DNA of 64,000 bases, from positions 496,001 through 560,000 of the forward strand of contig NZ_CP047023.1 in the NCBI RefSeq assembly GCF_009796765.1, in the 5' to 3' direction. A model generated the notes under the pieces. The model did no database searches. It worked only from the letters and a program-made list of their open reading frames with translations, and was not told the DNA's origin. Positions 34,451-44,900 of the stretch are shown piece by piece; the stretch's first letter is position 1, and each line of letters opens with the position of its first letter. This DNA is from Paraglaciecola sp. L3A3 (GTDB taxonomy: Bacteria > Pseudomonadota > Gammaproteobacteria > Enterobacterales > Alteromonadaceae). A program made the position numbers and the translations under genes.

Positions 34451-35706
34451 CAGTATGCAAAGCTCACGTCAAGAAGAAGAGTGTTTATCGTCATATCTTT
34501 ATCAATGTCCCCCGATTCTCGATTGACTTTCCATAAGGTTGCACCATTTGCATCAACAAAGGATGCATCATATTGCAACTTAAATGCAATATTATCAGAA
34601 AAGTTCCATCGTGTGCCCAACGAGATAGTTTGCTGATTCGTCGTAAAGGAATTAAAATTGTTATTTAATTGGTTTTCCAAAATAGGAATGCTGGATGTGA
34701 CTATGGCAGGGAGTTGTTCTATAGGCACTGTCAGATTTTGGGCAATGTTTGCTTTATACCGACGAGATTGAGTAAAGGCATAACTTAAAAAATGCTCAAA
34801 GTCGTTGATACGGTATATACCGGATATGTAGCCATTATTTACTTTGTCAAAAAAAGCACTGCCATTTGAGGAAATTTTTGCAAATTCTGTATATATAGTA
34901 AACTTCTCCCAGTCATATTTTCCGCCTATGGAAAGATAATTGGGTTTGAGTTCGTTTCTTAAGCCTAAGGCAACCTGTTCCGCGTCAATCCATATTCCAT
35001 TTAAGGTTTGTACCCAGTCTGCCAGTGGTGCAGCAGCTTCAACTATTCCAGCTATAGTGGTTTCAGTGTAGCGTAAACCAATAGTCCAGTTAAATTCACT
35101 AAGCTCTAGGTTGAAACTAATAAAATCTTTGAGTTCTAAATGATTATTATTGCCAACTGGGTATTTAGAACTTCCCGCCGATAGTTTGCTACGTAAAAAT
35201 CCAAATGATAGAGGTTTTTGATAAATTAAGTCTATTCCATCTACATTCCGACTAGGAATTAAGCCATAAACTTCTTGTGGTAGTTTTGCCCATGTATATG
35301 CAAAACCAATGTCTCTAATTTCTGTATTCAAGAATAGATCAAAAGGTGTTCTGCCCACTCGCAAAGATACTGTCGAATTTAGTTTCAGCCTTATGAATGC
35401 GGTATTAAGTAATTCATCGAAAGAAGACTTTTCTTCGCTTCTAATTAAAATTTGTCCGAAAAAATCAATGTTATCTGACAAGCCATACTCTATTTGCGCG
35501 CCTAATTTTGAATGTTGTCCAAAATCAATCTCATCTTTAAATACCTCTCTTTCTGAGTCAATCTCGGCTTTATAACCTAGTTTTTCAGAGGAGCTGGTTA
35601 CAGCGCTAACATTTCCAAAAATACCATACGAGATTTCACCTTCTTTGGCTGATATGGGTGATGAGAAAAGGAACCAAGTTATACCAATTAAAAATATGTA
35701 CTTCAT
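34450..35706 (-). CDS. Outer-membrane porin-like beta-barrel protein
   Basis: About 418 residues from the preferred start ATG 35706 (MKYIFLIGITWFLFSSPISAKEG), which has AGGAATA upstream and gives a clean signal peptide. An in-frame ATG at 35772 would add 22 residues. The mature protein has alternating amphipathic strands (IDFFGQILIRSEE, VSLRVGRTPFDLF, NWTIGLRYTETTI, IAFKLQYDASFVD) and ends in an aromatic residue (LLLDVSFAY), as outer-membrane barrels do. It heads the operon with the periplasmic binding protein and the two c-di-GMP enzymes. Confidence 0.82.
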   Translation of the reverse strand: MKYIFLIGITWFLFSSPISAKEGEISYGIFGNVSAVTSSSEKLGYKAEIDSEREVFKDEIDFGQHSKLGAQIEYGLSDNIDFFGQILIRSEEKSSFDELLNTAFIRLKLNSTVSLRVGRTPFDLFLNTEIRDIGFAYTWAKLPQEVYGLIPSRNVDGIDLIYQKPLSFGFLRSKLSAGSSKYPVGNNNHLELKDFISFNLELSEFNWTIGLRYTETTIAGIVEAAAPLADWVQTLNGIWIDAEQVALGLRNELKPNYLSIGGKYDWEKFTIYTEFAKISSNGSAFFDKVNNGYISGIYRINDFEHFLSYAFTQSRRYKANIAQNLTVPIEQLPAIVTSSIPILENQLNNNFNSFTTNQQTISLGTRWNFSDNIAFKLQYDASFVDANGATLWKVNRESGDIDKDMTINTLLLDVSFAY

Positions 35707-36068
35707 AAAATGTATTCCTAATACAAACAGCATACATTTCTGTTTGTTTTTGTGAGTATTTTTTATCCGCACATTTTTAACTATTTATCAATTTTATTCT
35801 AGTTAAATGTGTAAAATTTATTGACGCTCACTACTTATTGATAGCATCTCTGCTAGTTTGCCCCCCTTTTTTAGTTGTTGTTTAAATAAGCTTAACCGCG
35901 TTGCGTAAATTGTTCGTTTTTAAAACTCAACTGAGTGAAGCCGACTATTTTATAGTCTTTAATTTTGATGATACAAAACATGCTTTATTGGTATTACTGC
36001 TTTACTAATCGAATTTGATATACTTCTTTGCTTGGTGCTTATAACTTCAGAAAAATATTCAAAATCAA

Positions 36069-36500
36069 ATGGCAAAAACGAAAAAACTTAATAAAGGCTC
36101 GTCTGGGCAAAACCGTAAAGCAAGCGAATTATTCATTGAAAAATACTTACGTAAAGATGACGCGGTAGAAACCCCAAGCGGACTCATTTATCGAGTCGTT
36201 GAACAGGCTCAGGGTCTTCAACCCAGTATGCAAGATGTTGTGGTGGTGAATCAGCGCATTCTAAATACAGATGGTAGTGTGATTGCTGATACTTATAAAA
36301 CAGGTTTTGCAGATCGCTTCTCAATGAAAGAAGCATTACCGGGGTTGCAAGAGGGGTTACAGTTGATGGCCGTTGGCGCCAGGTACGAATTTGTTTTACC
36401 GCCAGAACTGGCTTGGGGTAAAAAAGGGGTAGGCAATAAGATTGGTCCCAATGCTGCGCTATTTTTTGATATTCGATTGTTAGAAGTGGCGTTTGACTAG
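36069..36500 (+). CDS. FKBP-type peptidyl-prolyl isomerase
   Basis: 143 residues. The N-terminal helical tail (KASELFIEKYLRKDDAVETPSGLIYRVVEQ) and the FKBP core (ALPGLQEGLQLMAVGARYEFVLPPELAWGKKGVGNKIGPNAALFFDIRLLEV) match the bacterial FkpA/FklB type. There is no signal peptide, so it should be cytoplasmic. Several core aromatic positions of the active pocket are changed, as is usual in this shorter group. It stands alone and converges with the GH16 gene. Confidence 0.9.
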   Translation: MAKTKKLNKGSSGQNRKASELFIEKYLRKDDAVETPSGLIYRVVEQAQGLQPSMQDVVVVNQRILNTDGSVIADTYKTGFADRFSMKEALPGLQEGLQLMAVGARYEFVLPPELAWGKKGVGNKIGPNAALFFDIRLLEVAFD

Positions 36501-36558
36501 TCACTCATTTCGTCACTTTAGTTAACCGCTTTCATTCTTCAAGAATACTTTACAGTCT

Positions 36559-36587
36559 AGGCGACATAACAAACAGCCATGTCGCCT
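36559..36587. terminator. Hairpin between convergent FKBP and GH16 genes
   Basis: AGGCGACAT (36559-36567) pairs perfectly with ATGTCGCCT (36579-36587). It lies between two convergent genes. There is no T run, so it could be a weak terminator or only an mRNA 3'-end hairpin. Confidence 0.55.
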
Positions 36588-36626
36588 GGTGCAAACTCAA
36601 ATCACCTAAGGATAAAATGCATCATT

Positions 36627-38132
36627 TTATTTGCTGAATTTGGCAAAGTAGCTCCCATCAAGCTTTAATAAATATTGACCTTTGGTTAGACGGTTTAGGT
36701 CAAGAGTATTGTTGTAAACAATGCCTGTTTTGGCTTCAGAGCCATTGATGTCTAGGATTGTATACTGGTAAACGGCTGTGTCTCCAGGAATGGCAAGTGT
36801 ATCTTCCTCTGATGGTATTAATTCAGCCAAATTTTCTAGTAGTTTTTGTCGACTTAGTGGCGTTTTGATTGACGTAATTTGCCGTGTTTTCAAAAATACT
36901 GGAGCTAGGGGGAGCTGACTATTGGCAGGTAAAATGCTGGTTGTTAGTTGGTAACCTTTAGCAGTAGATAAGCTTTTATTTGATGATAAGGTAAAAGGTA
37001 TAAATGCGTAACCGGGATCGACTGTTATTCTTTTGTTTGAGAGTCGGTTTCCATGTTCATCGTGAAGTGTAAATTCAATGATTCTTTTATCGTTTACTTG
37101 ATAAGTCACCTGAAAATCGAGGGTTTTGCTATCCTTTAAACTAAATGAGTTTTCGATAATACCAGCAGATTCACCGTAAATAGGTACGGCAGGTTTACTA
37201 GTATTTTCATTTGGCGATAGAGCATTGACTAAAATGTATGAACGTACCCAATCATAGTAAGCTACGTTTTTATTTGGGTCGTTTAGTTCTGCATCATTAG
37301 GTAACTCAATCCAAGGGAAAGGATAGGTTTCGGATACCAAGTTGACTCCCATAGGCTGATCGAAAGGCTTGTCTTTGATAGCAGAATAAAACGTCATGAA
37401 TTTGGGCCGTTCATTGTTGTAATAGAAGCTCGCGGAGCTTTCGTCATGCCACCATCCCCCATAGGTATTAAAATTGTCTGATGTTAATTCATTACCGCTA
37501 TATTTTACTTCAGAAGCTCGAAAGTCTTGCATTTTTTCATCACAGCCAGCGTACCAAAAATGTCCATTAGCATGCATACCTTTGGCAAAATGTTTTCCTT
37601 TAAAATCTCCTTGTCGACCAATAGTTTCTTGTATGTCTAGCTCCAAACCATAACGATCTTTGCAAGGTTTTGGCCCTTCGAAATCCCAGTTGCGAGTGGC
37701 TAACCAAAATGTTGTCGACATAGTCGTTTTAGCCGATTTGAATCGACTTTCATAATAGCCAAAAAAGGCCTCTTCTGTTTTTGAAATTACCGCCCCTCCT
37801 GCCACGCTGTAGCGCCTTTCTGTGCCTTCAGATGTGACAATGTCGGCAGAAGTAATGACTTTTTCTGGATTTAATCTCTCACCCTTGATACGCATTAGGC
37901 CGTCTTTTACTGACACCTGTGACGGCAAGAATATTCCAGGCTCTCTTCCTGCCCATGTTGGGTGGTAATCAAACCATTTTGATTTGTCTAATTCAGTTCC
38001 ATTAAACTCATCTGAAAATTGTTCATTGAGTACCCACTTTTTACCTAGTGGGGGGCGAGGGGGTTCGGCACTGACGTTAGCGGTAAAAATCGTCAATACA
38101 AGAATGGTTAGTTTGTTCTTTTTTGTGAGCAT
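36627..38132 (-). CDS. Secreted GH16 glycoside hydrolase (agarase/porphyranase-like)
   Basis: 501 residues. The signal peptide ends near residue 22 (LTIFTANVSAEPP). The GH16 jelly-roll covers about residues 35-310, with the catalytic ELDIQE (Glu164, Asp166, Glu169; the GH16 ExDxxE type). Substrate-cleft aromatics are visible in TTFWLATRNWDFEG and ANGHFWYAG. A C-terminal region of about 190 residues looks like an added beta-domain. GH16 cleaves beta-1,3 or 1,4 bonds in agar, porphyran, carrageenan or laminarin; ELDIQE with this insert pattern points to an algal galactan, but that is an inference. It is divergent from the LytTR regulator. Confidence 0.88.
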   Translation of the reverse strand: MLTKKNKLTILVLTIFTANVSAEPPRPPLGKKWVLNEQFSDEFNGTELDKSKWFDYHPTWAGREPGIFLPSQVSVKDGLMRIKGERLNPEKVITSADIVTSEGTERRYSVAGGAVISKTEEAFFGYYESRFKSAKTTMSTTFWLATRNWDFEGPKPCKDRYGLELDIQETIGRQGDFKGKHFAKGMHANGHFWYAGCDEKMQDFRASEVKYSGNELTSDNFNTYGGWWHDESSASFYYNNERPKFMTFYSAIKDKPFDQPMGVNLVSETYPFPWIELPNDAELNDPNKNVAYYDWVRSYILVNALSPNENTSKPAVPIYGESAGIIENSFSLKDSKTLDFQVTYQVNDKRIIEFTLHDEHGNRLSNKRITVDPGYAFIPFTLSSNKSLSTAKGYQLTTSILPANSQLPLAPVFLKTRQITSIKTPLSRQKLLENLAELIPSEEDTLAIPGDTAVYQYTILDINGSEAKTGIVYNNTLDLNRLTKGQYLLKLDGSYFAKFSK

Positions 38133-38356
38133 GTTGATACGGCTCCTTTTTCAGATTGCAATGTGTTTCAGCATTTTATGGATGGTCGTCATAGTGTGAG
38201 AATATGCTTGAACACAAGCGTTTAGAATTAATTAGTGACAAAATTGCGTATTTTGGGACGAATCTATCATCTGTGCTGAAAATTACACTTAAGGGTTTTT
38301 AAATTTAAACTCTGTCATTTATAATTAATGTTATAGCTGGGTAAATTATATTAGTA

Positions 38357-39208
38357 ATGAACATGAATACTCTCCATAGAATAGCTCCTAAAGTATTTTC
38401 AATTCCCATGCTCAGTTTTTCTGTGCCTCAATATATATATGGGTTGGTTACATCTTGGCTAATCTTTTTTTGTTTTATGACCTTTTATGGTTATAGCTAT
38501 GCTTTTTTTGTCGATGAAAATGACAATGCTAGTTTGCTTGGATCGTTTCAATGTGTACTAAAAGATTGGATTGTTTGGATCCTAGTATCTTCTTTACTAG
38601 TTAAAAAGGCTGTGAAGCAAGACATTTCAACTCGAAAAGGAAAGTCCACATGCTTATATATTTTATTGCTGTGTACTGTTCTTGCTGGCTCATATAGGGT
38701 TGTTGTGGAATATATAATTAGTGGTTATAGCGCATTAAATACTGCCTATATTTATTTTCCTAGATACATTTTTGCCTCGGCTTTTACTTTATTGGTTTGT
38801 GCTTTGTATCTTTTTAAAATGCAGGCAGAGCAAAAATTTAAAGCCTACGAAAAACAATTGGGGCAGTATCAGCAAAATGCCGACGCTGAGCTAGATAGTC
38901 TGGTAGTACATAAAGGCCAAGCTAGAGTCATTATTCAAACTCACGACATCATTAGTATTTCAGCGAATGGTAATTACTTAGAAATTGAGACAATGGATGA
39001 TACCTACCTTTTACGTAGCACCATGAAAAACATAGAAGCGCGGTTGAGCATGCAGTGCTTTGTGCGTATTCATCGTTCACATTTAGTTAAATTGACAGAA
39101 CTGAAAAGCGTGTGTGCTAGTAAATTGGAAGCCAAACTACTAAATGGCAAAGTTTTAAGAGTGGGCAAAACTTACTTAAAGTTACTCCCTCACTTTAGTG
39201 GCGCTTGA
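38357..39208 (+). CDS. Membrane-anchored LytTR-family DNA-binding regulator
   Basis: 283 residues. About four membrane spans cover residues 25-160, followed by a short coiled linker (EQKFKAYEKQLGQYQQNAD). The C-terminal LytTR domain covers about 185-280 (ARVIIQTHDIISISANGNYLEIETMDDTYLLRSTMKNIEARLSMQCFVRIHRSHLVKLTEL). LytTR domains bind DNA through beta-strands; with its own membrane domain it may read an envelope signal without a separate kinase. It is divergent from the secreted GH16 gene and is a good candidate regulator of it. Confidence 0.9.
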   Translation: MNMNTLHRIAPKVFSIPMLSFSVPQYIYGLVTSWLIFFCFMTFYGYSYAFFVDENDNASLLGSFQCVLKDWIVWILVSSLLVKKAVKQDISTRKGKSTCLYILLLCTVLAGSYRVVVEYIISGYSALNTAYIYFPRYIFASAFTLLVCALYLFKMQAEQKFKAYEKQLGQYQQNADAELDSLVVHKGQARVIIQTHDIISISANGNYLEIETMDDTYLLRSTMKNIEARLSMQCFVRIHRSHLVKLTELKSVCASKLEAKLLNGKVLRVGKTYLKLLPHFSGA

Positions 39209-39436
39209 AGGCCAAGTTTGGCGCGAGACTGGCCTGTATTTAATCTGACTTAAGACATTATAAACTTGAGGGTATTCCAATAAGTTATTGGCATAGAACA
39301 GACAGCTCCAAAAATCACTTAAGTTTTTGTACCAGCTTTTCTGCTGTACTTCAGAGGGGAATAATCTTGTGTTTATTGCTAAATTCCTTCACTGCTGGCA
39401 TATAATAGCGGCTGTGTTTATTTCACCAGTAGCGAG

Positions 39437-40768
39437 TTGTACGTGCCATTAACCCCAGAAGACATGATCAGGTTTGTTGTTGTGCCTATGATTTCGGTGC
39501 AGCTATTGCTGGTGGTGTTGGTTTATTTCACTATTGTTCGTAAGCGGATTTCAGCTCAATATGCTTGGTATTTTTGTTTCTTAGTCACTGTTATTTTGTT
39601 TTTAGCTGGGCGACCGGCACAACTTTATGTCAGTAACGAGACCGCGGATTATATTTTATATACCCGAGTGAGTTTGTTATTCACCTTGGGTATGCCTTCT
39701 ATGCTGATCGCCAGTGCAATTTATACTGGGATTAACAAATCTAAACGACTGTTCATATTGCCATATCTGCTGGGTTTTTTAATGTCTGTGGGTTATGTGT
39801 TGGGCATGGATCTGGCGCGCAATAATTTTTTGTTGGTATCTAGTTCATGGAAAACCCTTTTACCTTTCTCTATTACTGTGGATGCTGTGCATGACCTGCA
39901 ATTATTGACCATTTGTATTTTATTGGTGCTCCCTTGTAGTTACTTCCTCATTCGTGCCTTAGTGAATTTTAAAAACATTAAAGATCTGGTGTTTTTGTTT
40001 GCCTCATTATTATTCGGGGTGTTATTTGCCATTGGTACCTACTGGGGAGAGTACAGCTATATTTATTATTTTGGCTCTATAGTGCCTGCTTTTTGTTGGG
40101 CTTGGGTGGTGTTTAAAGACGTCAATGAGATGAAAGGCAAAGTAGGATCGTTAAAAGACGAGTTATACCAAGTGGTGCAATCTGGCTCCTCTGCAGCAGG
40201 ACAAGAAGTGGATAAATTGTTGAGTCAAATTGAACATCTATCCTCGAATAACTTAACGGTTTATAAATTACGTTTAAGAGAAATACTCAGTCGACTTACA
40301 GATAATACAATAGAGGCTGGGGGAGATAGTGAGCAGTTACTAATTAAATATGACCAACAAAATAAAGCCATAGATATAGAAGAAGATGCCAATAAGTTGC
40401 GTGAACTTACACGCAGCCAAGCCATGGAGTTTTCGCAAATTATGGCAGGTATCCCTAATCAACGAATTGAACGAGTAAAAGACTATTTAACTGAGCACTA
40501 TCAACAAGATATTGAAATTAATCAGTTGGCAGAACGTTTTAATGTTAGTCGCTCTTATTTAATGCGTGAATTTAAAAAAGTGACTAAACAAACGGTTAAT
40601 CAATTTCTCACCACCCGACGAGTAGAAGTGGCCAAACAGTTGTTGCAGGATCACTCTGTTACCGACACCGCATTTGCTGTTGGTTTTAATAATTCTAATT
40701 ATTTCAGCACTGTATTTAAGAAGTCTACTGGCTTGACTCCAGGTCAATATCAACAAAAAACAATATAA
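39437..40768 (+). CDS. AraC-family regulator with seven-helix membrane domain
   Basis: 443 residues. About seven membrane spans lie in residues 12-235, then a cytoplasmic linker. The C-terminal AraC domain has two HTH motifs (IERVKDYLTEHYQQDIEINQLAERFNVSRSYLMREFKKVTKQ and ...DTAFAVGFNNSNYFSTVFKKSTGLTPGQYQQK). The frame opens at TTG 39437; GTG 39443 (MPLTPEDM) is an alternative. It is transcribed toward the planctomycete-type redox operon and is separated from it by a terminator-like hairpin. It may control that operon. Confidence 0.88.
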   Translation: MYVPLTPEDMIRFVVVPMISVQLLLVVLVYFTIVRKRISAQYAWYFCFLVTVILFLAGRPAQLYVSNETADYILYTRVSLLFTLGMPSMLIASAIYTGINKSKRLFILPYLLGFLMSVGYVLGMDLARNNFLLVSSSWKTLLPFSITVDAVHDLQLLTICILLVLPCSYFLIRALVNFKNIKDLVFLFASLLFGVLFAIGTYWGEYSYIYYFGSIVPAFCWAWVVFKDVNEMKGKVGSLKDELYQVVQSGSSAAGQEVDKLLSQIEHLSSNNLTVYKLRLREILSRLTDNTIEAGGDSEQLLIKYDQQNKAIDIEEDANKLRELTRSQAMEFSQIMAGIPNQRIERVKDYLTEHYQQDIEINQLAERFNVSRSYLMREFKKVTKQTVNQFLTTRRVEVAKQLLQDHSVTDTAFAVGFNNSNYFSTVFKKSTGLTPGQYQQKTI

Positions 40769-40787
40769 CAATAGCTATTGTTTTTTT
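40768..40787 (+). terminator. Rho-independent terminator after the AraC-type gene
   Basis: ACAATAGCTATTGT is a 14-base palindrome directly followed by a run of seven T. It ends transcription of the AraC-type gene before the NHL operon. Confidence 0.65.
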
Positions 40788-40944
40788 CGTTGAATTAACC
40801 TTAAGTTGTTGTTTTTTATAGTTGTTCACTATTTTGTAGTGTTGCTGGTGGACTATTTTTGAGGTGGTCAGGCCAAATTTTTCCTATAACTAGATTCGTT
40901 CTAATGAACCTAATGTCTCTAGGCTTAATGTAAACGGAAAAATC

Positions 40945-41979
40945 ATGACCTTAAAAGCACTTACAATAAAAACAGTCACAATAAAAATATACTTATTAAC
41001 CTTCTCTTTTTTAACCCTGTGCTGTAGTCAGGCGTTTGCTCATGATTTTCACGTACATGAAAACTGGTTAAAACCACCAGCTGGTTTGACACATATAGGA
41101 AACTCGCATGGTGAAATAGCCGTTGCCCAAAATGGCGAAGTTTACGTCAGTGTTATGGGGGAAAAAGGTGGTATTCAGATTTTTAATGTAGAGGGTGAGT
41201 ACCTACGTAATTTACCTAATGCGCCAAAAGATATTCACGGTTTTGAAATACATCAAGATAAGTCGGGTAAGGAGTTTATATACGGCGCCGAAATGAATGG
41301 GAAACGTATTTTTAAACTGTCCATGACAGGTGAAAGGGTGTTAGATATTGATGCTTTAGCTGTTATTCCTAAAAAATATCATCGTGAGCCAACTCCATTC
41401 AAAAATGGTTGGGTGCCACCCCCTCTTAGGTTAACAGCCGTTACTGTGGTTGATAATGGAGAGCTGTATGTAGTTGACGGTTATGGTCTCGATTATATTC
41501 ATCAGTTTTCCGCTAAGGGCGAATACCTTAATACTTTTGGTGGTCAAGGCGCGCCCTGGTATTTTAAAAACTGTCACAAAATTTCTATCGATCCTAGATT
41601 TAGTCCAAAACGTATATTGTGTAACGACAGAGCGAATATGCGTTTGGTCCACTTAAAACTAAATGGTGAGCTGATTGGCACTTATGCTAAAGATTTACGC
41701 CGACCTAGTGCAGTGGATTTTTATGGTGATCTGGTTGCCGTGGCCGAAATTTCTGGTCGTGTCACTATTTTAAATAAGGCCGGTAAAGTACTTAAACATA
41801 TTGGTACTAATGATGTAAAAACGGAGACAGATAAAAATAAAACCCCTCCCGAAAAATGGCGTGAGGGAGTATTCACTTCTCCTCATGGTATTAGTTTTGA
41901 TGCCAAAGGTAATTTATATGTGACCGAATATAATAAATGGGGTCGCGTATTACGCTTTGATGCGGTTGCCGAAAAGTAG
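40945..41979 (+). CDS. Exported NHL/6-bladed beta-propeller protein
   Basis: 344 residues. The signal peptide ends near LTLCCSQAFAHDFHVHENW. The rest is a series of NHL-type blades: GEIAVAQNGEVYVSVMGEKGGIQIFNVEGEYLRN, AVTVVDNGELYVVDGYGLDYIHQFSAKGEYLNTFGG and GISFDAKGNLYVTEYNKWGRVLRFD. Such propellers bind ligands or act as lyases and scaffolds. It is the first gene of a five-gene operon and touches the next gene directly. A His-rich mature N-terminus (HDFHVHE) could bind a metal. Confidence 0.85.
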   Translation: MTLKALTIKTVTIKIYLLTFSFLTLCCSQAFAHDFHVHENWLKPPAGLTHIGNSHGEIAVAQNGEVYVSVMGEKGGIQIFNVEGEYLRNLPNAPKDIHGFEIHQDKSGKEFIYGAEMNGKRIFKLSMTGERVLDIDALAVIPKKYHREPTPFKNGWVPPPLRLTAVTVVDNGELYVVDGYGLDYIHQFSAKGEYLNTFGGQGAPWYFKNCHKISIDPRFSPKRILCNDRANMRLVHLKLNGELIGTYAKDLRRPSAVDFYGDLVAVAEISGRVTILNKAGKVLKHIGTNDVKTETDKNKTPPEKWREGVFTSPHGISFDAKGNLYVTEYNKWGRVLRFDAVAEK

Positions 41980-41985
41980 GTGACT

Positions 41986-44900
41986 ATGATGAGACTTACT
42001 TTACGTCATGTGCAATATTTTATTGGGGGCTTGTTGCTGATAGTTTTATCTGCATGTGACACCCAGTCGAGCCTTGAAACCAGTAGTGAAATCGATTTTA
42101 ACCGTGATATTCGCCCTATCCTCAATGAAAACTGTACCGGTTGTCATGGTGGGGTGAGTAAACAATCTGGTGTGTCTTTTATAATCAGAGAAGAAGCCTT
42201 AGGTCGCGGTCATTCAGGGCGTTTGACAGTGGTACCTGGCGATCCCGATGCATCGGGTTTAATTGAACGTATTGAGTCAAAAGATCCAAATATTCGTATG
42301 CCCTATAAGGCACCTCCTTTACCTCAAGAAAAAATATCGCTACTCAGGCAATGGATAGAAGAAGGTGCAGTATGGGAAGAGCATTGGGCTTTTGAGAAAC
42401 CCAAGATGCCGGCAGTTCCTAAGTTCGAAAAAAGTGAGGTTTTACAAAACGAAATCGATCAATTTGTTCAGCTGAAATTGTCTGAACATGATCTTAGCCC
42501 CTCACTTAAGGCCGATAAAGCTACATTGCTACGCCGTTTATCTTTAGATTTAACAGGTTTACCCCCCACACTTGCAGAGCTAGATGCGTTTATATTAGAT
42601 AGCAACCCTGATGCTTACGACAAGCAAGTGGATCGTCTTTTGGCCTCAAAACACTTTGGTGAACGTTGGGCCAGTATGTGGTTAGATATTGCTAGATACG
42701 CTGATAGCCGAGGTTATACTCGTGACCAATATAGGGCTATTTGGCCCTACCGTGATTGGGTGATTAACGCGTTTAATCAAAATAAGTCTTATAAAGATTT
42801 CTTTATCGAGCAACTGGCTGGTGACTTATTACCTAATCGCACGGTTGAAAATATGATTGCCACAGGTTTTCATCGTAATACACCGATTAATAATGAAGGT
42901 GGCACCGACGATGAGGAGTTCCGAGTGGTGGCTATGCTTGATCGAGTCTCTACCACTTGGGCAGCGCTCAACGGTATAACTATGAATTGTGTGCAGTGCC
43001 ATTCTCATCCTTATGATCCTATTCAACATGATGAGTTTTATAAATTTTATAGTTTTTTAAACTCTACTCAAGACGCAGATAAATTTACAGACACTCCACT
43101 GCTTAAATTGGCTAATGATCCCAGCCAACAGCAACAGACCTTTGAGTTACAAGAGCACACTTTGCAAATAAAAAACCAAATTGCTGAACAAGCAGTATTG
43201 GCCAACGAAAATGAAAAATGGCTTAAGTTACCTATCACTAAGGCTGAGATTAATGAAATGTCGGCTCTGGAAATTAAACGCAAAGAACATCAAGACAAGC
43301 TAAGTACTGCGCAAGAAAAAACCTGGCTCTATAACTCCTTACAACAAAAAATTGCGAGATTGGATGAACATATTGCTAGGTTACAAGGACAAGCTCTGGT
43401 TCCACTGTCGTTAAAGCAAGGTGAAGTGTATGAACCTAGTGAAGCCTTGCCTCCTTTGGCGGTTTATCAGTTAGACACTGAATTACCCAGCGATTTTACG
43501 CCAGACGAACAAAAAATTACCGCTATTCGTTTTATGGTGTCTGGCTTAAACCCTAATAAAACACCTCATACTCCTGAGTTTTCTTACAATATTGATAAGG
43601 TAGATGCTTGGCATGTAGCGGCAGATGGAACAGAAACCTCTGTAAAATTTGCCACTTTTTTGGCTAGCAGTACTGAAGTACTCGATAGCCAAATCAAAAA
43701 GTTAAATACACTGCATAAAAATCGTAAACAAGCCACGCAAGCTCTTGCTCAAAATGACCAAATGGGAACAGCTATCAGTTTGTTTGCTCAAAGATTATTT
43801 AATCCTCGCTGGTCAATAGGGATCTTAGATACTCCCATTAAATTAGCCAAAGGAGAAACTATACGGGTGGATGTGCACCGCCTACAAGGTATAGCTTTAA
43901 ATGAACAGCCTTCTAAGTTACGTCAGTTAAAAATAGAAGCCAGCTCAAATGATAAGTGGTTAGCATTGGCTAAAGATCAAACTCGGTTAAATAATATTGC
44001 TCGTTATGTTCAACTTAACCAAGAATTACAGAAAATAAGTGGCATCAATATGCCTGTAATGTATGAACAAGATGCGTGGGATAAACGGGGAACATCTGTA
44101 TTTGCTCGAGGAAACTTTCTGGCTAAAGAAGATAAGTTATTAGTACCAGATGTACCGGGGATTTTACCTGATTTACCGTCAGATAAACCCCGTAATAGAC
44201 TAACCATGGCTGAGTGGTTTTTTGATCCAGAACAACCGTTAACGGCAAGAGTGGCAGTTAACCGCTTTTGGCATGCACTGTTTGGTCGAGGCATAGTAGA
44301 AACCTTAGAAGATTTTGGCAGTATTGGCGAAAAGCCTACTCACCCCAAGTTACTAGATTGGTTAGCACTTACTTTTAAAAACGATATGCAGTGGGATATA
44401 AAGGCTTTGGTTCGGCTCATAGTGTCGAGTGCCACTTATCAGCAGCAAAGCAATATTCTGCCTGAACAGGCAGAAAAAGATCCTGATAATATTTGGTTGT
44501 CTAGAGGCCCGAAACAGCGTTTAACGGCTGAAATGATACGAGACCAAGCCTTATTCGCTAGCGGTTTGTTAAGTAACAAAATGGGCGGTATTGGGGTCAT
44601 GCCCCCTCAGCCTGAAAAAATTTGGGGACGTTTAGGCACCACAATCAAAGATTGGAAAAATGCAGAAGGTGAAGACAAGTACAGACGGGCAATTTATACC
44701 TTTATCAAACGCCAATATATCTACCCTAGTTTTGTTACTTTTGATATGGAGTCACGGGAAATTAGCCATGCTAGACGCATTCCTACCAATACTCCATTAC
44801 AAGCTTTAGTGACTTTAAATGACCCTGTTTATCACGACGCGGCACAATCCTTAGCCAAGTTGATGATAGAAGAAAAAACGAAATATTCTGCTTCAGAACA

